NCBI GenBank assembly: GCA_947631105.1
Contig: CANRKD010000004.1
Coordinates: 1-45,077 of the forward strand
Direction: 5' to 3'
DNA from: an uncultured Bacilli bacterium
GTDB lineage: Bacteria > Bacillota_I > Bacilli_A > RF39 > UBA660
DNA length: 45,077 bases
Positions 20,285-28,138 of the stretch are shown here, piece after piece. Every line of letters starts with the position of its first letter. Positions within the stretch are counted from its first letter, which is position 1. The notes under the pieces were generated by a model that searched no databases, was not told the DNA's origin, and saw only the letters and a list, made by a program, of their open reading frames with translations. The translations under genes and the position numbers were made by a program.

Positions 20285-21637
20285 TTATATTTTATTTTTT
20301 ATTTCTTTGATTTCAAATTCTAATTGCTTATCCATTTTTTGATCGTTTTCTATTTTATCACAAGCATGTATAACTGTTGAATGATCTCTACCTCCAAATT
20401 CTAATCCTATCCGAGGAAATGTTTCATCTGTAAGCATTCGTGACAAATACATTGCAATTTGTCGTGGTAAAGCAATCCGTGCACTTCTTTTTTTTCCTTT
20501 TAAATCTTCAACTGTAATCTTATAATAAGATGCCACTGCTTTTTGAATATTTTGAATACTATTTTCTGAATAAATATTTTTATTAATAAAATCTTTTAAT
20601 GCTTCATTTGCAAACTCTAAATTGATTTTATCCGGTACAATCATAGCAGTATAAGCCATTAATCTATTTAATGCTCCTTCTAAAAAACGTACATCATTTT
20701 GACAACTATTTGCAATGAATTCAATAACATTTTCGTCTAATTTGTCAGCAATACTGGTATTTTTAATTTTTTGCTTGATAATTCTGCATCTTAAGTCAAA
20801 ATCAGGAGGATAGATATCCACAGGTAATCCCCACATAAATCGACTTCTAAGTCTTTCTTCTAGTATTTTTAAATCGTCTGGACTTCGATCTGAACTGATA
20901 ATGATTTGTTTATTAGCTTGATGAAGTGCATTAAATGTATGAAAAAATTCTTGTTGAGTTTTTTCAGCACCTACCAAATATTGAATATCATCAATGATTA
21001 GAACATCCACATTTCTATATTTGTTTTTAAAATTATTGGCATAATCAATAGTATTTTGCCCTTTTTCTAAATTTGCAATTCCTGTATAGTCATTCATAAA
21101 CATATCACTAGTTGTGTATAAAACTTTTTTATTTGTATGTTCCGTTATAAAATTCCCAATAGCATGCATAAGATGAGTTTTCCCTAATCCACTTTTTCCA
21201 TATATAAATAAAGGATTATGAATTTTGCCGGGTTGTTCAGCAACTGCCATACCAGCTACTTTAGCAAGTCTATTTGAATCTCCAACAATAAAATTATCAA
21301 AATTCAAGGTAGGTATCAAATTTGTTTCCCATGTTTCATTTTTTGGTAAGTTTTCCACAACTTGTTTGTCTTGCTCTACGATAAATTCTTTTTCCTCTTC
21401 TAAAATAAATTTTATATCATAATTAATGCCTGAAAGTTTGTATAATGTATCTTCAATAAGAGAATAATAGTTATCACCTAATATCTTTTTGTGAATTTCC
21501 ATAGGGACCTGAATTGTAATGGATTCATTATCTATATTAATAAGAGTTAAATCATTAAACCATGCATGAAAAGAGGCAGGATTTATTTCATTTTTAATAT
21601 TTTCTAAAAAAGATTGCCAAAGATCTTCAACTAACAA
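20285..21637 (-). CDS. dnaA: Chromosomal replication initiator DnaA
   Basis: DnaA binds DnaA boxes and melts oriC. Domain I is at the N-terminus (LVEDLWQSFLENIKNEINPASFHAWF). The AAA+ domain has Walker A GKSGLGKTHLMHAIGN and Walker B VLIIDDIQYL. Domain IV ends with the signature GGRDHSTVIHACDKI. The track uses a TTG at 21685. I prefer the TTG at 21637, because GGGGTGAGG lies at proper spacing before it and the start then aligns with other DnaA proteins, giving 450 aa. The start choice is moderately sure; identity is certain. Confidence 0.96.
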   Translation of the reverse strand: MLVEDLWQSFLENIKNEINPASFHAWFNDLTLINIDNESITIQVPMEIHKKILGDNYYSLIEDTLYKLSGINYDIKFILEEEKEFIVEQDKQVVENLPKNETWETNLIPTLNFDNFIVGDSNRLAKVAGMAVAEQPGKIHNPLFIYGKSGLGKTHLMHAIGNFITEHTNKKVLYTTSDMFMNDYTGIANLEKGQNTIDYANNFKNKYRNVDVLIIDDIQYLVGAEKTQQEFFHTFNALHQANKQIIISSDRSPDDLKILEERLRSRFMWGLPVDIYPPDFDLRCRIIKQKIKNTSIADKLDENVIEFIANSCQNDVRFLEGALNRLMAYTAMIVPDKINLEFANEALKDFINKNIYSENSIQNIQKAVASYYKITVEDLKGKKRSARIALPRQIAMYLSRMLTDETFPRIGLEFGGRDHSTVIHACDKIENDQKMDKQLEFEIKEIKNKI

Positions 21638-21926
21638 AATCCTCACCCCACTATCGTTACATTTACCAATTTCATTGTAGCTCAAACTTTTTGAAATTAA
21701 AAGTCAAAAAGCTCCTTTTTATTTTAATAACATGTTATCAACAGAAATTAACCTTTATAATAACTAACTTTTTTTTATTTATCAACATTATCCACAAATT
21801 TTCAATTAATTATTATCAACAAGTTGATAAATTTATGCACATGCTTGTTTATAAAGTGGATAATTCTTTTTTATAAAGAAAAATCAATAAATTAGATGAA
21901 CAATTTTATCCACAAATTAAAATTTC
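21638..21926. other. oriC: Replication origin oriC, DnaA-box cluster
   Basis: The gap between dnaA and rpmH has no real gene. It holds DnaA boxes: TTATCAACA (21735-21743), a head-to-tail pair TTATCAACA-TTATCCACA (21779-21796), and TTATCAACA followed by its inverted copy GTTGATAA (21813-21830). AGTGGATAA (21855-21863) and TTATCCACA (21906-21914) complete the set. Strand orientation of genes switches here, as expected at an origin. The 61-aa plus-strand ORF in the track is a shadow within this DNA. Confidence 0.92.
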
Positions 21927-21956
21927 TTGACTTTTTTAAATGACTAATATTATAAT
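21927..21956 (+). promoter_or_regulatory. Promoter of rpmH-rnpA
   Basis: TTGACT (21927-21932), an 18-nt spacer and TATAAT (21951-21956), followed by an AAGGAGG ribosome-binding site before rpmH. Confidence 0.75.
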
Positions 21957-21988
21957 AAAAAAGCTTTATGTTTTAAGGAGGAATCATT

Positions 21989-22114
21989 ATGAAAAGAACA
22001 TATCAACCAAATAAAAGAAAAAAAGCAAAAAAACATGGCTTTTTTGCCCGTAAAGAATCAAAAATATTAAAAAGTAGAAGAAAAAAAGGACGTAAGAATT
22101 TAATAACAAAATAA
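21989..22114 (+). CDS. rpmH: Ribosomal protein bL34
   Basis: This 41-codon gene is too short for the ORF track. It translates as MKRTYQPNKRKKAKKHGFFARKESKILK and so on to GRKNLITK, and the start is the near-invariant L34 N-terminus. Compared with the usual 44 aa, a few residues are missing around the normally conserved MSTKNGRKVL segment. TTAAGGAGGAATCATT precedes the ATG. It is the first gene to the right of oriC, as in most bacteria, followed by rnpA. Confidence 0.95.
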   Translation: MKRTYQPNKRKKAKKHGFFARKESKILKSRRKKGRKNLITK

Positions 22115-22134
22115 ACCACATTAGTGGTTTTTTT
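22113..22134 (+). terminator. Terminator between rpmH and rnpA
   Basis: AAACCAC-ATTA-GTGGTTT followed by four more T residues, starting in the rpmH stop codon. Being 27 bp before rnpA, it probably acts as an attenuator that makes L34 mRNA exceed rnpA mRNA. Confidence 0.75.
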
Positions 22135-22160
22135 GATATGATGAACATAGGAGTGAAATT

Positions 22161-22487
22161 ATGAAAAAGTATGAAGTAGTCAAAAAGAAACAAGATTTTA
22201 ATTTAATTATTAATACTTGTTCATACATAAAAAATAAATACTTTACTATATATATAAAGGAAAGAGAAAATAATTTCGCTCGTTTTGGACTAGCAATTAG
22301 TAAAAAAGTTGGAAATGCAGTAACAAGAAATAATTTAAAAAGAAAGATAAGATCAATTATAGATCAACATAAAGAAAACTTTGCAAAAAATTGTGATTAT
22401 ATTATAATAATAAAAAGGAAATGTGTCTTAATTTCCTTTCATGAATTAGAGAAAAATTTAGTTGATTTAATAAAGGAGAAAAAATGA
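22161..22487 (+). CDS. rnpA: Ribonuclease P protein component
   Basis: RnpA assists the RNase P RNA in tRNA 5'-end maturation. The 108-aa basic protein has the central RNR motif region NAVTRNNLKRKIRSIID and ISKKVGNAV. Its stop overlaps the yidC start (ATGA). Neighbours rpmH and yidC are the universal context. Confidence 0.96.
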   Translation: MKKYEVVKKKQDFNLIINTCSYIKNKYFTIYIKERENNFARFGLAISKKVGNAVTRNNLKRKIRSIIDQHKENFAKNCDYIIIIKRKCVLISFHELEKNLVDLIKEKK

Positions 22488-23435
22488 AAAAGAAAAAAAT
22501 AATAATTTTAACTGTAGTAAGCCTTTTATTTGTTACAGGTTGTGGAAGTTCCAATTATTAATAAGAAAATCGTAACCAATGAAGAAACAGGTCAAAGTTT
22601 ACAAAATAATATATTATGTAAACCCACCGAAAAAAATTTATATGAGAAATATGAAAAATATGATGGACAATTAAAAACAAGATTAAAAGATTTACCCGAA
22701 TGTACGGATTTTAAACCAAATGATATAAAATATTCTAGTTTGTGGGAATCAATATTTGTAAAGCCTTTAGCTTTTCTAATTCTTCAATTAGGTAAAATAA
22801 TAAAAAATTACGGAGTATCTGTGATGTTAGTAGGTTTAGGGATTCGTTTAATATTAATGCCTTTTTCTAAAAAAACTATCGATCAGTCAGAAAATATGAA
22901 AAAGGCCACTCCTGAAATACAAAAAATTGAAAAAAAATATGCGAATAAAACAGATAGTGATTCTATGATGATGAAAAGTCAAGAAACTATGTTAGTATAT
23001 AAAAAATATAAAATTAATCCAATATCAGGATGTTTAATTGCATTTTTACAATTACCTTTATTCTTTGCTTTTTTACAAGCAATTAATAGAGTACCAGCTA
23101 TATTTGAAGATAATTTATTTGGTATGAAATTAGGTATGACTCCTTGGATAGGTATTAGTAAAGGAAATTATTTATATATTATATTGATTTTATTAATAAT
23201 ATTTACAACATATTTATCCTTTAAAAATTCAATGAAACAAACCGGAACAAATAGTGAAATGGAACGTCAAATGCAATTTTCTTTAAAATTTATGATTATT
23301 ATGATTTCGATAGCATCTTTTAGCTTACCTACAGCAATAGCATTATATTGGGTAGTTACAAATGGTTTTATTGTTATTCAGAATATAATATTTAAAAAGA
23401 TTAACGATAATAAATCAAATAAGAAACGAGGTTAA
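22484..23435 (+). CDS. yidC: Membrane protein insertase YidC/SpoIIIJ, apparent frameshift after the lipobox
   Basis: YidC inserts membrane proteins and, in spore formers, is needed with SpoIIIA/SpoIIQ. Frame A starts at 22484 with MKKKKIIILTVVSLLFVTGCG, a lipoprotein signal with lipobox VTGC, then stops at TAA (22559-22561). The remainder is in another frame (the 22530 track ORF), from about NKKIVTNEETGQ onward, with the five-TM YidC core (FVKPLAFLI; LIRL...PFSKKTIDQSENMKKATPEIQKIEKKY; INPISGCL; LYWVVTNGF). Omitting one base near 22559 joins them perfectly. The 22530 TTG has no ribosome-binding site. It may be a real mutation, recoding, or an assembly error. Upstream ATGA overlap with rnpA supports 22484 as start. 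Confidence 0.9.
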
Positions 23436-23436
23436 T

Positions 23437-24048
23437 ATGCAAGGTGTAGTAGTAGAAGCAAAATCGAAAGAGGAAGCAATAAAAAAAGCCGCTGAAGAAT
23501 TAAATGCATGTGAAAAAGAGATAATATATTCTATTAAAGAAGAAAAAGAAAAACTTTTTAAAGGAAAACTAATAAAATTACAAGCAACAACATTATCAGA
23601 GGTAAAAAAGGATTTAAATCAATTCTTAGTAAATATAATTGAAAATTTAGGTTTACGCGTATCTATTGATAGTAAAATAGAGGATAGAAGAATAAATGTT
23701 AATATGACTTCAGACAATAATCAAATATTGATAGGAAGAAATGGTCAAACTTTAAAATCCATAGAAATTTTATCAAAACAATATTTATTAAAACAATATA
23801 ATTTTCCCATATTAATAAATTTAGATGTTGAAGACTATAAAAAACAAAAAGTTAAAAAATTAGAAAATTTGTCGAAAAAATTAGCAAAGGAAGTTATTAT
23901 AACAAAAATAGAAGTAACATTAGATAATATGAATTCATTTGAAAGAAGAGTAATTCATAATACATTAACAGATGTTAAAGGGGTAACGACAATAAGTGAA
24001 GGAGAAGAACCAAATAGACACGTAATTATAAAACCTACAAATTTTTAA
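23437..24048 (+). CDS. jag: RNA-binding protein Jag/KhpB
   Basis: The 203-aa protein has three domains. The Jag-N domain (residues 1-50; MQGVVVEAKSKEEAIKKAAEEL) comes first, then a KH-II domain (about 75-135; ILIGRNGQTLKSIEILSKQYL with the G-x-x-G loop), and an R3H domain (140-203; FERRVIHNTLTDVKGVTTISEGEEPNRHVII). The R3H motif itself is degenerate. It binds RNA and influences cell elongation and division in Firmicutes. It is one base after yidC, the conserved pairing. Confidence 0.93.
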   Translation: MQGVVVEAKSKEEAIKKAAEELNACEKEIIYSIKEEKEKLFKGKLIKLQATTLSEVKKDLNQFLVNIIENLGLRVSIDSKIEDRRINVNMTSDNNQILIGRNGQTLKSIEILSKQYLLKQYNFPILINLDVEDYKKQKVKKLENLSKKLAKEVIITKIEVTLDNMNSFERRVIHNTLTDVKGVTTISEGEEPNRHVIIKPTNF

Positions 24049-24061
24049 AATGACTAATTAG

Positions 24062-24098
24062 ACCCTAATTAAGTTCTATACTTGATTGGGGTTTTATA
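24062..24098 (+). terminator. Terminator after jag
   Basis: ACCCTAATTAAG / CTTGATTGGGGT form a 12-bp stem with two G-U pairs and a 7-nt loop, followed by TTTATAAT. It ends the rpmH-jag operon before mnmE. Confidence 0.65.
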
Positions 24099-24111
24099 AT
24101 ATAAAACAGTA

Positions 24112-24135
24112 AAATTATTTCCCGGGAAATAATTT
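24112..24135. promoter_or_regulatory. Noc-binding site (NBS) upstream of mnmE
   Basis: A 24-bp perfect palindrome with core ATTTCCCGGGAAAT (24117-24130), identical over 24 bp to the site inside yabB. It lies just upstream of a TATAAT -10 element (about 24141-24146) for mnmE, so bound Noc could also touch this promoter. Confidence 0.87.
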
Positions 24136-24170
24136 ATATGGTATAATAACCCGCAAAAGGAGAATATTTT

Positions 24171-25520
24171 ATGGAAGAAACAATAGCAGCTATTTCTACA
24201 GCATCTGGACAAGGGGCTATTTCGATAATACGTGTAAGTGGTAAGGATGCAATAAAAATTGTGAATTCTATTTTTAAAGGTAAAAATATTGAAAAAGTAA
24301 AATCTCATACAATTCATTATGGATTTATTGTAAATAATCAGGAAGAAATCGATGAAGTTTTAGTTACTGTAATGCATTCTCCTAAAACTTTTACAAAAGA
24401 AGATATTGTAGAAATTAATTGTCATGGTGGGATCGCAACAACAAATAAAATATTAGAAATTTTGCTGGAAAAAGGTGCACGACTTGCAGAACCAGGAGAA
24501 TTTACCAAAAGAGCTTTTTTGAATGGGAGAATAAGTCTTTTAGAAGCAGAATCTGTTGGAGATTTAATTGAAGCAAAAAGTGAAGCACAAAGAAGAATGG
24601 CATTAAATGGTATGAGTGGAAGACTTACAAATATTATACGAAATATAAGAAATGAAATACTAGATATTATAGCAAATATTGAAGTGAATATTGATTATCC
24701 AGAATATGATGATGCACCTAACGTTACACCTCAGTTATTAAAAGATAAGACAATTAAGATAGAAAAAGATTTACAATTATTACTAGATAATTCTAAAATA
24801 GGAAAAATGATTAAATCAGGAATAGATATTGCTTTAGTAGGAAGACCTAATGTCGGAAAAAGTAGTATTTTAAATGCTTTACTTAATGAAGAAAAAGCAA
24901 TAGTAACAGATATTTGTGGAACAACCAGAGATTTAATTGAAGCAAAAATGAATTTAAATGGAATTTTATTTAATTTAATTGATACTGCAGGGATAAGAGA
25001 ATCAGAAGATATTGTAGAAAAAATAGGTGTTAATAAAAGTAAACAAGTAATTGAAACAGCTGATTTGGTTATTTTAGTTTTAAATAACAATGAAGAATTA
25101 ACTTCTGAAGATCAAGATTTATTAAAAATGATTCAAGAAAAAACACATCTAATTTTTATCAATAAGACAGATTTAGAAACTAAATTAAAATTAAGTATAA
25201 ATGAAAATGTAATTAAAGGAAATACTAAAGATTTAAATGGATTAGAAAAACTTAAAAAGAAAATAATGGAACTTTATCACTTTGATAAATTGAAGGAAAA
25301 AGATTTAACATATTTATCAAATATACGTCAAATAAATTTAGTAAAGGAATCAATAAAAAGCATTGAACAAATACATATTGATTTAAAAAAAGAAATTCCT
25401 GTAGATATGTTAGAGATTCATTTAAGAAATGCTTTTGATAATTTGGGAATTTTAATTGGGGAAAAATATGAAGATGAACTCATCGATAAATTATTTAAAA
25501 ATTTTTGTTTAGGAAAGTAG
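24171..25520 (+). CDS. mnmE: tRNA modification GTPase MnmE
   Basis: MnmE works with MnmG to make the cmnm5U34 modification in tRNAs. The 449-aa protein has the N-terminal folate-binding domain (ETIAAISTASGQGAISIIRVSGKDA) and a central G domain (GRPNVGKSSILNALL; GTTRD; DTAGIRES; NKTD). The C-terminal FCLGK matches the catalytic C-(I/L/V)-G-K. AAAAGGAG precedes the ATG. It is directly followed by mnmG. Confidence 0.97.
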   Translation: MEETIAAISTASGQGAISIIRVSGKDAIKIVNSIFKGKNIEKVKSHTIHYGFIVNNQEEIDEVLVTVMHSPKTFTKEDIVEINCHGGIATTNKILEILLEKGARLAEPGEFTKRAFLNGRISLLEAESVGDLIEAKSEAQRRMALNGMSGRLTNIIRNIRNEILDIIANIEVNIDYPEYDDAPNVTPQLLKDKTIKIEKDLQLLLDNSKIGKMIKSGIDIALVGRPNVGKSSILNALLNEEKAIVTDICGTTRDLIEAKMNLNGILFNLIDTAGIRESEDIVEKIGVNKSKQVIETADLVILVLNNNEELTSEDQDLLKMIQEKTHLIFINKTDLETKLKLSINENVIKGNTKDLNGLEKLKKKIMELYHFDKLKEKDLTYLSNIRQINLVKESIKSIEQIHIDLKKEIPVDMLEIHLRNAFDNLGILIGEKYEDELIDKLFKNFCLGK

Positions 25521-25530
25521 ATGAAAACTT

Positions 25531-27396
25531 ATGAAATATGATTGTATAGTTGTTGGTGGAGGACATGCTGGTTGTGAAGCCGCACATATTTCTGCTTTTT
25601 TAGGGAAGAAAACCTTGCTTATAACAATGAACAAAAAAAATATTGCCGATATGCCTTGTAATCCATCTATTGGAGGAACTGCTAAAGGAGTAATTGTTCG
25701 TGATATAGATGCTTTAGGTGGTCTTATGGGGAAAGTTGCAGATGAATCACATTTTCAAATGAAGATGCTAAATAGTAAAAAAGGACCTGCTGTGCAATCA
25801 CTTCGTTGTCAAGCGGATAAAACAACTTATCCTAAAAATATGTTAAAACGATTAGAAAATACTACAAATTTAACGATTCAAGAAGGGTTAGTAGAAAACT
25901 TAATCGCTGAAGAAAATAAAATAAAAGGAATTGTGTTAGCAAATAATGAAAAAATAAAATGTGATGCCCTAATATTAACAACAGGAACGTATTTAAAAAG
26001 TAATATTTTAAGAGGTGCTGTTTCAACAGAAGGTGGACCACATGGGGAAGGAAGAAGCAATCATTTAAGTGATAATTTAAAACGTTTAGGATTTACCATT
26101 CAACGTTTAAAAACCGGAACTCCTCCTAGAATTAAAGCGGACTCTATTGATTTTTCAAAATGTAGTATTGAAGAAGGAGATAAAAAATATTACACTTTTT
26201 CTCATGATGATAAGCCAAAATACAAAATAGAAGAACAACAAAAATGTTATTTAATCTACACCAATCAAGAAACACATCAAATTATTTTAAATAACTTAGA
26301 AAAATCTAGTATGTATGGAGGTTATGTAACAGGCATTGGTCCAAGATATTGCCCTTCTATTGAAGATAAAATTGTCCGTTTTAAAGACAAAGAAAGACAT
26401 CAACTTTTCTTAGAACCAGAAAGTATGTTTTATGATGAATGGTATATTCAAGGATTTTCTACAAGTATGCCAGAAGATGTTCAAGAAAAAATGGTTCATA
26501 GTTTAAGTGGACTTGAAAATGCTATTATTACAAAATATGCCTATGCTATAGAATATGATGCTATCGATCCATTACAATTAAAACCCTCTTTAGAAACAAA
26601 AGTGATAGAAAATTTATTTACAGCGGGACAAATTAATGGAACAAGTGGTTATGAAGAAGCCGCTGGTCAAGGATTAATAGCAGGAATTAATGCAGTAAGA
26701 AAATTAAATAATCAAGAGCCATTTATTTTAAAAAGAAATGAATCATATATTGGTGTTTTAATTGATGATTTAGTAACAAAAGGAACAAAAGAGCCTTATC
26801 GAATGCTTACCTCTCGTGCCGAGTATCGTCTTTTGTTACGTCATGATAATGCAGATCTACGTTTAAGAGGCTATGCCCACGAACTGGGAACCATTACGGA
26901 TGAAATGTATCAAAATTATTTAAATCGAGTACAAAAAATAGAAGAATTAAATAACTTTTTAGATACCACAAAGTTGGAACTAACGAATGATGTAAAAGCA
27001 AAATTTCAAGAACAAAACTTTAATTTACCTTTAAATAAAATGAGTTTAAAAGAACTTTTAAAAAGACCGGAAATTACGTTTGAATTTTTAGATACACTTT
27101 TAAACATCCCATTTGAAGAAGATATCAAAGAAGTTGTAAGTATTGCAATTAAGTATGATGGTTATATTAAAAAAACAAATAAAGAAATAGAAAAAATGTT
27201 AAAACTTGAAGAAAAACAAATCCCTAAAGATATTAATTATCAAAAAATCAAAAATTTAGCCAGTGAAGCAAGAGTAAAACTAGAACAAATAAGACCTATT
27301 TCTATCGGGCAAGCTGCAAGAATTAGTGGTGTAAATCCATCAGATATTTCTATTTTAGCGATATATTTAAAGAAAGAGTATGGAAAAAATGACTAA
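25531..27396 (+). CDS. mnmG: tRNA uridine 5-carboxymethylaminomethyl modification enzyme MnmG
   Basis: MnmG (GidA) is the FAD-dependent partner of MnmE. The 621-aa protein has the dinucleotide-binding GGGHAGCEAA near the N-terminus. The family signatures GGPHGEGRSNHLSDNLKRLGF, KTGTPPRI and GTSGYEEAAGQGLIAGINA follow, with LTSRAEYRLLLRHDNADLRL in the C-terminal half. The last codons overlap the start of rsmG. Confidence 0.97.
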   Translation: MKYDCIVVGGGHAGCEAAHISAFLGKKTLLITMNKKNIADMPCNPSIGGTAKGVIVRDIDALGGLMGKVADESHFQMKMLNSKKGPAVQSLRCQADKTTYPKNMLKRLENTTNLTIQEGLVENLIAEENKIKGIVLANNEKIKCDALILTTGTYLKSNILRGAVSTEGGPHGEGRSNHLSDNLKRLGFTIQRLKTGTPPRIKADSIDFSKCSIEEGDKKYYTFSHDDKPKYKIEEQQKCYLIYTNQETHQIILNNLEKSSMYGGYVTGIGPRYCPSIEDKIVRFKDKERHQLFLEPESMFYDEWYIQGFSTSMPEDVQEKMVHSLSGLENAIITKYAYAIEYDAIDPLQLKPSLETKVIENLFTAGQINGTSGYEEAAGQGLIAGINAVRKLNNQEPFILKRNESYIGVLIDDLVTKGTKEPYRMLTSRAEYRLLLRHDNADLRLRGYAHELGTITDEMYQNYLNRVQKIEELNNFLDTTKLELTNDVKAKFQEQNFNLPLNKMSLKELLKRPEITFEFLDTLLNIPFEEDIKEVVSIAIKYDGYIKKTNKEIEKMLKLEEKQIPKDINYQKIKNLASEARVKLEQIRPISIGQAARISGVNPSDISILAIYLKKEYGKND

Positions 27397-28102
27397 GGAT
27401 GAATTTTATAATTATTTAGAAAAATTAGAAATTGTTTTAAATGAAACGCAAAAAAATCAATTTGAAATTTATAAAGATTTTTTATTACAATATAATGAAC
27501 ATACTAATGTAACAGCTATTCGTGATGAAAAAAGTATTTATTTAAAGCATTTTTATGATTCTTTAACTTTAAATAACTATTTAAAAGCAAAGGATAAAGT
27601 ATTGGATATTGGAACAGGTGCTGGTTTTCCTGGAATGGTACTGGCAATTATATGTGAAAAAAATTATTTTGTTCTTTTAGACTCTAATCATAAAAAAACA
27701 GATTTTTTAATAGCATTAAAAGAAAAATTAGGTTTAAAAAATGTAGAAATTATAAATAGTAGAGCAGAAGAATATGTAAAACAACATATAGAAGAATTTG
27801 ATGTAGTTACTTCACGAGCTGTAGCTCACTTGCGAATTTTATCTGAACTTTCTTTACCTGCTTTAAAAATAGGTGGTTTATTTCTGCCTATGAAAGCAAA
27901 TGTTGCAGGAGAATTAAAAGAAAGTTTAGAAACTTTAGAAGTTTTAAATAGTAAAATAATAGATAAAATAGAAATTTGTTTACCTTTTGAAAATAGTAAA
28001 AGGACAATTTTAAAAATAAAACGTATGGGTGCTATCAATGCAATTTATCCTCGTAGTTATGACAAAATTCTCAAAAAGCCGTTGAAAAAAGCAAATAAAT
28101 AA
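27380..28102 (+). CDS. rsmG: 16S rRNA (guanine-527-N7)-methyltransferase
   Basis: RsmG (GidB) methylates G527 of 16S rRNA. The 240-aa protein has SAM motif I in VLDIGTGAGFPGMVLAI, ITSRAV-like VTSRAVAHL and the N-terminal YLKHFYDSL box. It starts inside the end of mnmG. ATG 27380 has AAGAAAGAG upstream and is preferred to the ATG three codons later. Next gene is noc, as in B. subtilis. Confidence 0.95.
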   Translation: MEKMTKDEFYNYLEKLEIVLNETQKNQFEIYKDFLLQYNEHTNVTAIRDEKSIYLKHFYDSLTLNNYLKAKDKVLDIGTGAGFPGMVLAIICEKNYFVLLDSNHKKTDFLIALKEKLGLKNVEIINSRAEEYVKQHIEEFDVVTSRAVAHLRILSELSLPALKIGGLFLPMKANVAGELKESLETLEVLNSKIIDKIEICLPFENSKRTILKIKRMGAINAIYPRSYDKILKKPLKKANK

Positions 28103-28138
28103 GGTATATTAATTATAGGCTAAAGGGGCTGATTAGTT

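Noticed and set aside
21691-21876. Plus-strand 61-aa ORF in oriC
   Set aside because: It translates DnaA boxes, has no ribosome-binding site, and its composition reflects AT-rich origin DNA.
21987-22193. Minus-strand 68-aa hydrophobic ORF
   Set aside because: Antisense shadow of rpmH; Phe/Leu runs come from complementing Lys-rich codons.
22553-22566. Programmed +1 frameshifting at TAT TAA in yidC
   Set aside because: After slippage the Tyr tRNA would not pair well with ATT and no stimulatory SD or structure is evident, so recoding is listed only as one option.
22530-23435. TTG-initiated yidC as given in the ORF track
   Set aside because: No ribosome-binding site, no signal peptide, and the missing signal/lipobox is present in another frame just upstream with an ATGA overlap to rnpA.
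24069-24317. Minus-strand 82-aa ORF
   Set aside because: Antisense to the mnmE start and the NBS; no supporting signals.
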